From Corallium rubrum (Eukaryota; Cnidaria; Anthozoa; Scleralcyonacea; Coralliidae), in NCBI GenBank assembly GCA_964035015.1, contig OZ035997.1, forward strand, positions 59,832,285 through 59,896,284: 64,000 nucleotides of DNA, written 5' to 3'. Shown here piece after piece: positions 27,477 through 38,279 of the stretch (positions are counted from its first letter, which is position 1; each line of letters starts with the position of its first letter). Both the position numbers and the translations under genes were made by a program. The notes under the pieces are model-generated. The model was not told where the DNA came from. It made no database searches and saw only the letters and a list, made by a program, of their open reading frames with translations.

Positions 27477-28335
27477 TTAAGAAGAAGAAAGTTAAACGGT
27501 TAATACATCTTTACTAAAAATAAGTGTCGACGACGTTTCGACATTTCTTACGCCATTAGTCATTATCAAGTCAGTATAGTTAAAATTAAATATTTTAAAA
27601 CATTTATAAGCAAAGTTTTAAATATAATGTATAACATTTCATATACCAAGCAATCAAATTTGTTTTTACATTTACGTAAAACACTAAACCTATTAATCGA
27701 TATTTCTTCTGACCCTGTGATACTATGGTGTACATCTCTCACATGTTTGCCAATGGATGAGCAAACATGTGAGAGATGTACACCATAGTGTCACAAGGTC
27801 AGATGAACTACAGATTAATAGGTTTAGCGTTTTACGTAAATGTAAAAACAAATTTGATTGCTTGGTATATGAAATGTCAGACATTAGGGACATCAAACCA
27901 TCTCTCAATGTTCAATCGTGACTCAATTAGTGCCAAACTTTTTATTATTTTTTCTTTTGTAGATAATTATGATATTTGCTAATAAATATTTTTAAATTTT
28001 TAATTTTAAATATAGTGACTTGATAATGGCATAAGAAACGTCGAAACGACGTCGACACATATTTTTAATAAAGATGTTTTTTACCGTTTAACTCTTTCTT
28101 GTCCGAATTGGTCTTTAGTATTTTATTCTGGCTAACGCCAGACGATTTTATTCACCTCTGGGGAAACCCCCGGACAGGAATGAGTTATAGACTATCTCTT
28201 TAACTCTTTCTTGTCCGAATTGGTCTTTAGTATTTTATTCTGGCTAACGCCAGACGATTTTATTCACCTCTGGGGAAACCCCCGGACAGGAATGAGTTAA
28301 CTTTCTTCTTAAATGTCTCAAGAAACCGTTACTTA
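27477..28335. mobile_element. 859-bp palindromic insertion with 12-bp target duplication
   Basis: Flanked by TCTTCAAGATAC on both sides (27465-27476, 28336-28347); the right arm has a single copy (51520-51533). About 27490-28090 is one long palindrome closing at 27752 in AACATGTGAGAGATGTACAC and its complement. Its outer ends carry GATAATGGCATAAGAAACGT and CGAAACGACGTC, resembling a degenerate hammerhead. A long variable target duplication fits target-primed insertion (Penelope- or LINE-derived). It ends in a perfect tandem pair of MITEs. Confidence 0.75.
28088..28300. mobile_element. Perfect tandem pair of TTAA-type MITEs
   Basis: Copies at 28088-28186 and 28199-28300 are identical by eye: TTAACTCTTTCTTGTCCGAA ... 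ACCCCCGGACAGGAATGAGT-TA, with core TTCTGGCTAACGCCAGACGA. The core equals that of the CACTTTGAGG family, but the ends differ. Confidence 0.8.
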
Positions 28336-28552
28336 TCTTCAAGATACATGCATGTATATTAAACCGGCTGTTTGTTTCCTTCTTTTCTTCGTTGTTCACT
28401 TTTAAGTGTGGTAGAGTGGATTTCGTTTCTTTAAACGAAACCATTCCGCTTCACAAAATATAGCTGGAGATTTAGATTAAAATCTAGCGGTTCCCTCATT
28501 GTTGCCACTAGTGACAGTGCCCAACAATTCTTACCGTGTGACCGCCCTACAA

Positions 28553-28554
<2 letters not shown>

Positions 28555-28612
<58 letters not shown>
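28555..28612. repeat. (TA)n tract, left flank of Penelope pair
   Basis: About 28 TA units. Together with 30973-31013 it is the split form of the single tract at 51262-51318. Confidence 0.97.
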
Positions 28613-28617
<5 letters not shown>

Positions 28618-29591
28618 GTTTGAATTTGTGTTCTCTGGATTTAAGTTTTTTAAAGTTTGAGCTTTCAACTCGGTCCTTCGAGTCTTCGTCAGAAATAAGG
28701 TGGTTAGAGTTTGGGTTCTTCGTTTATATTATTTGAATTTTGTTGTGATATGCGATCCGAGCGTCTGATTGGTTTGTTGCTTTTGGTAGATTTTTGATTG
28801 GTTGGTGTTCCCAGTGGTTGGTTCTGATTGGTTATTATTTTATAGGAGATCGAATGTTGATTGTGTTTTAGTTGATGGTAGATAGTAGGTATTTCAACGT
28901 GTCTGTTAAATGTGTGTTTTTCTGTGCTGTACCATGCTTCTTTGAACTCGCGGGCATGTCTTGTTGAGGCTTGGCCTAGAACTTTCGTTTGAGTCCAGTT
29001 AAATGTGTGGCCATGGTCGTCTGCGTGGATTGCCGGAAGGGATTTGTGATCGTGTCGTTTGATTGCGTTTCTGTGTTCTGTTAGTCTTGACTCAACTTTC
29101 TTTGATGTTTCGCCGATGTATTTTAGTGGGCAGTCGTTGCAAAGGAACATGTAGATTGCGTTGCGTCGGTCAGTTGTGGTAATTCTGTCTTTGTGTTTAG
29201 TAAAGTTGGTCGAGAGTTTGTGTAATGGTTTGTGAGCTACTTCCATGTTGTGTTGTCTGAGTAATCTGGTTGTTATTTCGGATATGGTCTGGATGTACGA
29301 TAGATCCACTTTTTTCTTTTCTGGTGTTGCGTTGTTTGGGTGTTGGACCGTAGTATTGGTTTGTGTGTGATTTCTTTGTGTCGTGATTTTGCGTATAAAG
29401 TTTTTTGGGTAGTTGTTCTTAAGGAATGTCTGGTATAGGTAGTTTCGTTCGTTCTGTTTAGATTGTTGTGTGCTGCAGTGTGTATCGATTCTGTTGAACA
29501 GTGTTTTGATACAACTGATCTTGTGTTGGGTAGGGTGGTTGCTGTTGTAATTCAGTATTTGGTCGGTGTTAGTTTTCTTTCTGTAAACATG
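28613..29591 (-). mobile_element. Penelope-like element, 5'-truncated inverted copy
   Basis: Mirror image of 29949-30960. The intact part of the ORF (29309-28704) encodes the linker and the GIY-YIG endonuclease: AIYMFLCNDCPLKYIGETSK, then RLTEHRNAIKRHDH. Compared with the plus copy it has a stop upstream of 29309 and few substitutions (e.g. PCNDT/LCNDC). It joins the plus copy head to head at about 29592. Confidence 0.9.
28650..28700 (-). ncRNA. Hammerhead-like motif, minus Penelope copy
   Basis: Read on minus: CTGACGA (28692-28686), helix II ACTCG/CGAGT, GAAA (28666-28663), then GCTCAAACTT. Same position relative to the ORF as the plus copy, but one helix III pair is lost (A for G). Confidence 0.45.
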
Positions 29592-30956
29592 TCGTATTTA
29601 CATCCTCGACCTTCTTGACCTATGCCTCTCAACTGAATTCCGCTTCCAAGACAAATACTACAAACAAGTATCCGGCACCCCGATGGGATCTCCACTTTCC
29701 AGTTTCCTCGCTGAAGTGGTGCTGCAAGACCTAGAGAAAAAGTCCGTATCGAATAACAAACACATAAGACTATGGGACAGATATGTCGACGACGTTTTGG
29801 CAGTGGTGAAGACAAACAAAATTAACAACGTACTGCAAACGATCAACAACACCACTGACAACATTACATTCACTATAGAAGAAGAACATTACAACAAACT
29901 CGCCTTTCTTGATGTTTTACTAACCAAGACTAATGTCGGCACCATCCACACACAGGTTTACAGAAAGAAAACTAACACCGACCAAATACTGAATTACAAC
30001 AGCAACCACCCTACCCAACACAAGATCAGTTGTATCAAAACACTGTTCAACAGAATCGATACACACTGCAGCACACAACAATCTAAACAGAACGAACGAA
30101 ACTACCTATACCAGACATTCCTTAAGAACAACTACCCAAAAAACTTTATACGCAAAATCACGACACAAAGAAATCACACACAAACCAATACTACGGTCCA
30201 ACACCCAAACAACGCAACACCAGAAAAGAAAAAAGTGGTTCTACCATACATCCAGACCATATCCGAAATAACAACCAGATTACTCAGACAACACAACATG
30301 GAAGTAGCTCACAAACCATTACACAAACTCTCGACCAACTTTACTAAACACAAAGACAGAATTACCACAACTGACCGACGCAACGCAATCTACATGTTCC
30401 CTTGCAACGACACCCCATTAAAATACATCGGCGAAACATCCAAGAAAGTTGAGTCAAGACTAACAGAACACAGAAACGCAATCAAACGACACGATCACAA
30501 ATCCCTTCCGGCAATCCACGCAGACGTCCATGGCCACACATTTAACTGGACTCAAACGAAAGTTCTAGGCCAAGCCTCAACAAGACATGCCCGCGAGTTC
30601 AAAGAAGCATGGTACAGCACAGAAAAACACACATTTAACAGACACGTTGAAATACCTACTATCTACCATCAACTAAAACACAATCAACATTCGATCTCCT
30701 ATAAAATAATAACCAATCAGAACCAACCACTGCGAACACCAACCAATCAAAAATCTACCAAAAGCAACAAACCAATCAGACGCTCGGATCGCATATCACA
30801 ACAAAATTCAAATAATATAAACGAAGAACCCAAACTCTAACCACCTTATTTCTGACGAAGACTCGAAGGACCGAGTTGAAAGCTCAAGCTTTAAAAAACT
30901 TAAATCCAGAGAACACAAATTCAAACACATTATGCCTGGATTACAAATCTTTAAAT

Positions 30957-30960
<4 letters not shown>
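29592..30960 (+). mobile_element. Penelope-like element: RT (partial) + GIY-YIG endonuclease
   Basis: The frame is open from 29593 to the stop at 30840; the first Met is at 29683. It starts inside the reverse transcriptase (YILDLLDLCLSTEFRFQDKY) and contains GTPMGSPLSSFLAE, the catalytic RYVDDVLAVV box and KLAFLDVLL. A basic linker follows, then the GIY-YIG domain: IYMFPCNDTPLKYIGETSKK, RLTEHRNAIKRHDHKS, HTFNWTQTKVLG. This RT plus GIY-YIG order defines Penelope-like elements. The 5' half of the RT is missing, so the copy is dead. A hammerhead-like motif follows at 30852. High identity to the inverted partner indicates a recent joint insertion. Confidence 0.95.
30846..30900 (+). ncRNA. Hammerhead-like ribozyme motif after the Penelope ORF
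   Basis: CTGACGA (30852-30858), helix II ACTCG (30861-30865) with CGAGT (30872-30876), GAAA (30878-30881), helix III GC/GC with a UCAA loop, and CUU cleavage triplet (30889-30891). Such short-helix-III hammerheads are established parts of Penelope-like terminal repeats. Helix I is AU-rich with mismatches, so activity is uncertain. Confidence 0.55.

Positions 30961-31013
<53 letters not shown>
30961..31013. repeat. (CA)n/(TA)n tract, right flank of Penelope pair
   Basis: CACACACACA then about 22 TA units. Confidence 0.97.
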
Positions 31014-31016
<3 letters not shown>

Positions 31017-31059
31017 CATGTAAACCCTTTCCCAGATTATATGCCCCTCGATTTTTTTA

Positions 31060-31160
31060 CACGCGTGTAAAATGGACTTCATGCGTGTCGAGAGTACTAG
31101 TAGCACCCTCAGTGGGTTCCAGGCCTTCGGCCATACGGTCGGGCTCGGGGATTATAGTCA
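31060..31160 (+). repeat. GC-rich hairpin cassette, copy 2
   Basis: ACACGCGTGTAAAATGGACT, then GCGTGTCGAGAG, GGCCTTCGGCC and GGTCGGGCTCGGGGATTATA. It lies directly beyond a TA tract. Homologous to the right-arm copy at 51125-51235. Confidence 0.78.
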
Positions 31161-31381
31161 CCTCTTAAAAAATAATAGAAGTAAAAGTTGGGATGGCCTC
31201 TAAAAAGATTAATTTTCAATTGATTTAGTGACTGTTCCGCTATATTTCTGATTGGTAACATATATACCTTTACTCTCCGGGAAATATTTTGATCAACTAA
31301 TGATCGTCGAGATATTACACCCTTTTTTTTAAATCTGACTCCAATTAATTAGATTTAAATGTTGCTTGTGAACCAAGACCG

Positions 31382-31400
31382 CCCCCCCCCCCCCCCCCCC
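31382..31400. repeat. Poly-C tract
   Basis: About 19 consecutive C within left-arm sequence; not present at the matching right-arm site (about 50.9 kb). Confidence 0.95.
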
Positions 31401-32196
31401 GTTATAAACTTACACCTATAACGCTTCGGAGCTGTGGTCATGGAGCATGTTTGATCCACTATTGTTAAAAACGACGTATTTGCTGGAAACAATTAGCCCT
31501 GGCATATAGTGACTGCATAAACATCGGCAATATAACGTAAATTTAACTAAAAGTTATCTTAATAAAATTAAAGATGTCCAATCGGACCCATGCAGTTAAT
31601 TTATAATTTACCTATATGTATTTTACTGACCTGTGCTTGCTGCTTTGCAAACTCTGACGACCAAAAATAATTTCTAAAATAATTTTAGAAAAGTAATTAC
31701 AATTTTTTATAAACAATTTTCCGACACTACAGTATAAAACAGCGTATCGCCTCTCTTACCAAAATGAGCATAAAGATCATGGTTGTACAAATTGGCTGAC
31801 ACCTGCAAGATTTTGAATGATCTAGCAATCGCAATTATGTCCCGAAAGCTGCGAGGTAGTCACTAAGACTAACCTTGCTATGGATCCTATGGCTGTATTA
31901 TATCTACAACTGTATTAGCATCTTAAGTGTATTAATGGTTTTAATGCACTCATCCAAAACTAGAATGTAGACAGGAGATTAAATTGCAAGAGACAGTATT
32001 ATTTGAAATGCCAGAAAGGTGTGATGGTGCATGCAATGTCGAATCGTGGAAATAACATAGAAATGGACTTGTTTAGATTGCCCAAGTTGGTATTATAATT
32101 TTTTAATTATATCATTTAATTTTACTTCAAAAAATGGATTTTTACATCCGCAGCGCATTACGAAAATCCGAAATCGGTCCACTTAGAAATAAGACA

Positions 32197-33540
32197 GTTG
32201 AGAATTATTAATACAATATATATTGGAATGAAAGAACCAGTGAAAGGTGAAACTGCATGAGGGTTAAAAAAACAATAAATGAATAACAAAAGTATGAATT
32301 CTGCAACTGATCTATAAGCTGTAAAGAAATGTCCTATATTTAATTTGAATTTCTAGTCAGTAGTATATGCATTACCAGAAATTGATGACAAGATGGCCGC
32401 CGCTTAAGGGCTAATTTACATATAGTGTCTAGTATAGGGGGAATATTAAAATGAAAATTCTGCTAATTGAGTATCTCGCCTACGATTTGCCGACCTCGCC
32501 ATTTAAGCAACAGCGATTTTCAAATTATTCACCTCCTTATTTGTTTAAATTAGGTATACCTAGCTCGAAAGACATAGTCATTTGGCAGATGTATCTTTCG
32601 TCAATGTTTGAACCTCCATCAATCATGGTGAGTTCAAAATGCCCATTGTCTTGTTGTCATTACAAATCGGGTATTTGTTCAATTAGAGGTCTATAACTTC
32701 AGCCAATTTGGTCAATATGTAATCTATTATATGCAAAATAAGGGTTCCACTATCAACTCTCGAATATTTGGCCAAAGACGATTTTGAAAATATCAAACAA
32801 AATCCCACGGCGATCCAGTGGTGCATGACCTACTTATATGTTTACTATTTTCAACACAATTTGGCAGATCGTTGAGAATTATTAATATAATATATATTGG
32901 AATGAATGAAAGAACCAATGAAAGGTGAAACTGCATAAGGGTTAAAAAAACAGTAAATGAATAATAAAAGTATGAATTCTGCAATTGATCTGTAAGCTGT
33001 AAAGAAATGTCCTGTAGGCCTATTTAATTTGCATTTCTAGTCAGTATATGCATTACCAGAAATTGATGACAAGATGACCGCCGCTTAAGGGCTAATTTAC
33101 ATATAGTCACTAGTATAGGGGGAATATTAAAATGAAAATTCTGCTAATTGAGTATCTCGCCTACGATTTACCGACCTCGCTTTTTAATAAGCAACAGCGA
33201 TTTTCAAATTATTAATCACTTCCTTATTTGTTTAAATCAGATATACCTACATCTGCCAAATTACTATATCTTTCGAGCTATCTTTTGTCAATGTTTGAAC
33301 CTCATCAATCATGGTGAGTTCAAAATGCCCGTTGTCTTGTTGTCATTACAAATCGGATAGTTGTTAAGTTAGAGGTCTACAACTTCAGCCAATTTGGGCA
33401 ATACGTAATCTAGTACATGCAAAGTAAGGGTTCCTCTATCAACCCTCGAATATTTGGGCAAGAACGATTTTGAAAATATCAAACAAAATCCCACGGCCAT
33501 CCAGTGGTGCATGATTGGTGGTTATTTAGATCAAGTGGTC
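32197..33540 (+). repeat. Tandem duplication, about 674-bp units
   Basis: Unit 1 (32197-32870) and unit 2 (32871-33540) both begin GTTGAGAATTATTAAT and share TGACAAGATG.CCGCCGCTTA, the FEPPSIM-type block and the KDDFENIKQNP block. The right arm has neither. Confidence 0.8.
32744..32875 (+). CDS. Exon-like block, copy 2
   Basis: VPLSTLEYLAKDDFENIKQN, PTAIQWCMTYLYVYYFQ, HNLADR, stop. See 23121-23261 for the comparison. No upstream start is visible; the acceptor would be AAAATAAGG. Confidence 0.45.
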   Translation, partial: VPLSTLEYLAKDDFENIKQNPTAIQWCMTYLYVYYFQHNLADR

Positions 33541-33549
33541 GGCAAATAG
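33430..33549 (+). pseudogene. Exon-like block, copy 3, altered C-terminus
   Basis: VPLSTLEYLGKNDFENIKQN and PTAIQWCM, then the sequence departs to IGGYLDQVVGK and a stop, because the last part of the block is deleted. Confidence 0.45.
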
Positions 33550-34189
33550 TTGGAAGCTACTCAATAAGCAGAATTCGCACTTTAATATATTCGCCTTATA
33601 TGTTTACTGTTCATAATGGGACGCCATCCTTTCATGAATATATATAAATTGGCTTTCAAGCGTTGGCCATTTAATTTGTAATTACGTTCTAGTAATGACA
33701 AAAATATTAATCCTTAAAAAGTATTATTTTACATGTATGCGTTTTCAATTACTTTTACAGCTAAAACAAGCAGCCTTCACAGCAACTATTTTGGTTGGTC
33801 AGTAATCAGCGACACAATATAATGATATAAATTTATAATAGTTATATCTGCATTAGTACAATAGCCAACAAGATAACGGCTGGTGATAATTACATCGGCA
33901 CCTTGCCTCAGAATTATATCTTGCTTTTCAACAAAGTCTGTTTATTAGTTGTTATATTTTCCATTTCGATCTACACGTGTAGATCGAGAGACTTTCTTAA
34001 CTTTATTTATATGCCCTAACTAATAAGAATGTGTGTGTGTGCACTAACGCCTATATTCACTCAACGAGTGGCCCACACACTCAATAAGTGCATTTCAACA
34101 CTCAATGAGTCTCCACTCGGGGCCTCACTGTGTATGAGGCTACACTCACTCTCTAACCATTCAATTCTATTAGAACTACAGGCGTTAGC

Positions 34190-34300
34190 ATGCTTGTCTG
34201 TGTGTGTGTGTGTGTATGTGTGTGTGTGTGTGTGTGCGCATGTATCATGCATGCCAGGCTGCGTGTGTGCATTTAGCATACTTGTCTGTGTGTGTATATA
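34190..34300. repeat. (TG)n-rich stretch
   Basis: Interrupted TG repeats, in left-arm sequence matching the CA-rich stretch at 48.8-49.05 kb. Confidence 0.85.
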
Positions 34301-34554
34301 TCATGATAGTCTGAAAGGTATTGAGCTGCCGAGATATGGATAATGAAATACCCCGCATAAAAATGAATATTTAGGACATGCCTGAGACAGTTTGACCGTT
34401 GGAATTGCTGTTCAAACTTCAAATTATATTAGAACATTTAACATTCAACCTACATCTGTGCATTGTATAATTTGTCGCGTACGTATACATGCTGTGCATG
34501 TAGTACGTTTGCGAGTTTGGTAATGTAACACTCAGACGTTTGATGGACGTTCGT

Positions 34555-34690
34555 CATGCTCAATTAGTCAAAAGAGATTACTGGGAAGAGATTTCTATAA
34601 GCTTTAGACAGGGTTTTAACCTGCATTCTAATGACCGGTTAGACGCTCTAACCATTGAGCCACTGAGGCGCAGAAGGAGAGCTAAGGTTG
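34555..34690 (-). mobile_element. tRNA-derived SINE, left-arm copy
   Basis: Minus-strand GTGGCTCAATGGTTAGAGCG (A box) and a GGTTAAAACCCTG-like B box, degenerate. Counterpart of 48439-48570. Confidence 0.6.
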
Positions 34691-34861
34691 CAATAGCCAT
34701 ATGATTGTGCTCCTAAGTAAATATGCGGCGTTTGCAAATGAGATGTAGTTAAAGTGATGTAATAAGTTATACGTATAGTATATACTTTAACTACTTCTCA
34801 TATGCAACGCTACCACTTATGAGCTCATATGACTATAAATTTTCAACCTTATCTCTCTATC

Positions 34862-34975
34862 TGATCATCAGTGGTTCAATGAATAGAGCGTCTAACCGGT
34901 TATTTTCAAACCCTGGCTAGAGTTCAGAAATCTCTTCTGAGTAATTGAGTTTGACGAACATCGACCAAACGTCTG
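34862..34975 (+). mobile_element. tRNA-derived SINE fragment
   Basis: AGTGGTTCAATGAATAGAGC then AGAAATCTCTTCTGAGTAATTG, same family as 48439-48570 and inverted relative to 34555-34690. Confidence 0.6.
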
Positions 34976-35049
34976 CGCAGTATATTAATCAAATCAAATC
35001 AAATTCATTTTTTGCACATCATAATTACATATACATTAAATTAAATTAC

Positions 35050-35361
35050 TTTACATTACATTACAATACATTACATTACATTACATTACATTACGTTACG
35101 TTACGTTACGTTACGTTACGTTACGTTGCGTTGCGTTGCGTTGCGTTGCGTTGCGTTGCGTTGCGTTGCGTTGCGTTGCGCTGCGCTGCGCTGCGCTGCG
35201 CTGCGCTGCGCTGCGCTGCGTTGCGTTGCGTTGCGTTGCGTTGCGTTGCGTTGCGTTGCGTTGCGTTGCGTTGCGTTGCATTAAATTAAATTAAATTAAA
35301 TTAAATTAAATTAAATTAAATTAAATTAAATTAAATTAAATTAAATTAAATTAAATTAAAA
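35050..35361. repeat. Pentanucleotide array with ordered unit types
   Basis: About 60 five-base units in blocks: CATTA, CGTTA, CGTTG, CGCTG, CGTTG, then ATTAA. Each block differs from the next by one or two bases. It borders a minus-strand LINE tail. Confidence 0.97.
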
Positions 35362-35369
35362 TAGAACAA

Positions 35370-35914
35370 CAAATTAAAAAATACAATGCAAATTAGTAAT
35401 AACCATAGTACAACAATAGATATATTTTAAGTATGCACAGTAGCCAAAGTAGCGTAAACTTTCGAGTTGGCTACTGCCAATATAATTTATATATTTATAA
35501 CGAAAAGAAAGATGATCATACTTTGTTAAATGTTAAAATAAGTAAATTTGGAGCTAATTAGACCATAGATTAAAAATCCAATTAACCCAAGTATGCATGC
35601 TTATGTCACTCAGTACAGAACATTAGCAAATAATTAAAAATATGAAAATAAGCCACACAAATTAAACTTGGTAAAAAGATGTAATCTTTTATACTGTCGC
35701 TTGAAATTAGAAACATTTGTTCCAAATTACTTGGAATAGTGTCCCAAAATTTTGTAGCAGTGTACTTCAAAGCAAACTTTGCATAGTTGGTTCGGACATT
35801 AGGTCTATATAAATTATCTCTCGCTGAAGATGTGGTATTGTAGTTGTGCACATTTAGTAATGGTGTAAGGTAGTCATGAGATACTGATGGAATATTAATG
35901 GGCTCATTTAACAA
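35370..35914 (-). mobile_element. 3' end of a LINE (degenerate)
   Basis: The minus-strand frame reads LLNVHNYNTTSSARDNLYRP and FALKYTATKFWDTIPSNLE, the typical end of Jockey/CR1-like RT ORFs (HNYNTR..., R.N..K.......WN.LP). The (TTTAA)n array next to it would be its 3' tail. Confidence 0.75.
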
Positions 35915-35959
35915 TTTGTTAGTAAATTCATTTATATTTAAATTCGTTTAAATAATAAA

Positions 35960-37220
35960 ATAAAAATGATAATTAATAAATTTAATTTTACGTTTTCTTT
36001 GTTTATTTTTTTATTTAATATTCATTTATACGTGCCCAATTTACAAATGTAGCAATTTACAAATATTCATTTATATGTTGCCATTTACAAATGTGTAAAA
36101 TATGACTAAACAATTAGGCAGTTTAACCATTGTGAGTATCCACAAAACTAGGACGGGCTAAACCGCAAAGGTTTTTGTCCACATGTTGCAGCTAATATCT
36201 TTATATTCATTATTAATGATTGTGCCACTGACGACGGAGAAACAATTGGAAAACAAATATTATGCATATTCAGCAAACTTTGTAAATTTAACCTTACATT
36301 TAGAATTTAACAATCTTCAGACGTCAGGACTCTAATTTTATTAATGCTTCGTGGGGAAGCTTGCTGGTCTTATGGTTTTCCTGTCACTGGATTTTTCCAA
36401 AGGGTTTTTACTAGAAGTAGGTTTTTTCCTGGCTTCCCTGATTTACCAGCTGGTATAGACCACTTGCACTTATTTCGTTGGTGGATGTCAACTACAAACT
36501 ATAGAATCTTCATTGATTAATTTCTCGGTTAAATCGGAACATTCACGTTGCCCTCCAGATCCACCATTTTGACATAGGGAGCAAGAGGTGCAGATAAATA
36601 CGTGTACTGGCATACTTGTAACCATGCATTAGCTAGTACAGTAATAAAGGGTACACCGGTACACCGGCAGTCGCGGTGCATCGGAGTAAATTAGGAGACT
36701 GTCTAGCAAGGGCAGCAGTCTTTCCAAATCCTTGAAACAATTACCTTGACCATTGTTATTGAAAGTTCGTTTAGTTCGTGTTCACTGCGGAACGTGATTG
36801 TATAACAAGGGCGGAAATCCGTTAACCTCCTTGTCTTATTGAAGTGCCACAGAGCTGTTTAGGTTTAGTATATTTTATTACGAGAATTTGTGTTTGGCAA
36901 CAATAGCAATTTTTCATGTTCGCTGATACGTTATAGTATGGTTGCATATTTGGTTACTGTAATTTCATCTAAAAATTCATAGTAGACGGCTGGCCAACCT
37001 CGATAAAAGTATCTCAAAAACACCGTTGATGGCCTTTTTCGTTACAAGCAGTCAACCATGCCAGATCGTATCGGATAGTATATACTTAGAACGTGAGGGG
37101 AGTTGCCAGCCGTAATTTTGAATTTATATACTAAAATTTGTGGGGTTTTTTTTAAAACACATTGGAATGGATGGGATTTTTGTGGAGTCATGCAAACTAT
37201 GTTGGTGTTCTATTTTGACT
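35960..37220. other. No gene seen
   Basis: Non-coding spacer between the arms; no exon or complete repeat recognised. Confidence 0.45.
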
Positions 37221-37227
37221 GGCTTAC

Positions 37228-37804
37228 TTCAGGATGCATCCAATCAGCGTGCGTGAAGTTATGATTAGCCTAATTCGCATAACTGACAATGGTGAACAGA
37301 CAAGAAATATGGCGTAAATACACCTAAATATAATACTTCGAAGAAAAGCTACAACAACATAAGCTTGCAAAGAATCAGAAATTTATTAGATCTGGTAGCT
37401 ACAGGAAAGTCTCATATTCGTAAATTACCTCGTTTTATTTTGATAATTTGTCGATACCGCCATGTATCTACTGTTGTAAAGCTGAGCTTTTGCACTACAG
37501 AGTAGTGTTACTTATATTGTTCCTTAGATATTGTTCCTCAGAACCTCACCGGTTCTGGCGGTTCAACAGTGCTATCTTGTGATACACCAAAGGCAACCGG
37601 TCTAGTCATCTTGATAAATGTCTAAGCTACATTTCTATGGTGGTTGCCTGTTTATAACAAAAAGTTGGCTGCTTGTTATGGCTGTTCTTCGAAGTGTTAT
37701 AATTAGGTGAATTTGCGCCATGTTTTCTTGTTTGTTTATCATTGTGAGTTATGCGAATTAGAATAATCAGAACTTCACACACGCTGATTGGATGCATTCT
37801 GAAT
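37228..37804. mobile_element. 0.58-kb fold-back element (TTCAGGATGCATCCAATCAGCG)
   Basis: Ends TTCAGGATGCATCCAATCAG and its inverted copy CTGATTGGATGCATTCTGAA, with a second inverted match CGCATAACTGACAATG / CATTGTGAGTTATGCG. Confidence 0.8.
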
Positions 37805-37964
37805 TTAGCAATTCAAATAAAACACCGCAAACGTATATCAGACAGCTCTTTACAGATATCCCGTCCATCTGATCTCAGGGTTTATAAAGATACCGTAGAA
37901 GTCAACAATATTACTGATTTATATAATATTCTATATTAACACATTCACGCAATGAATTAAATGA

Positions 37965-38275
37965 CGGACGTTTTCCCATTTTTAAAATATTTTACGTTTA
38001 GCTAAAAACTTGAAATTTCTACCCCAAATAGCATTTTTCAATAGCTTTTCTTTGATATATATCTCAATATTGCGCGTTAAATATTTTAAAAAAATCTAAA
38101 ATTCTGAATAATAACATTTGTGAGAAGTCAATTTCCTGTTTATTTGTAATATTATTTCGAACAGCGGTTCGCACATTTTGGACATTTTAACAAGTTTTAC
38201 AAAACGGAAAAACTTGAACTATACATCAAATGAAAGCTTATTGAACATGTGATAACATACGTACACAATACATTT
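37965..38275. mobile_element. Diverged half of the 21176-21843 fold-back family
   Basis: GTTTTCCCATTTTTAAAATA, AAACTTGAAATTTCTACCCC, AATGAAAGCTTATTGAACAT and ACATACGTACACAATACATT match the right arm of that element in order. Confidence 0.65.
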
Positions 38276-38279
38276 TAAT

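Noticed and set aside
28244..28444. Coding region conserved with 51256-51531 (NNEEKKETNSRFNIH)
   Set aside because: The similarity follows from the inverted duplication; frames and flanks are not exon-like and one copy overlaps a MITE.
29552..29873. Minus-strand frames opposite the Penelope RT
   Set aside because: They are shadows of the plus-strand RT coding sequence.
30876..31168. Open frames with Ile-Tyr repeats (also 43 kb, 47.2 kb, 51.3 kb, 57 kb)
   Set aside because: They arise from TA microsatellites.
34945..35289. Ala/Leu/Arg/Cys repeat protein
   Set aside because: It is a translation of the pentanucleotide array.
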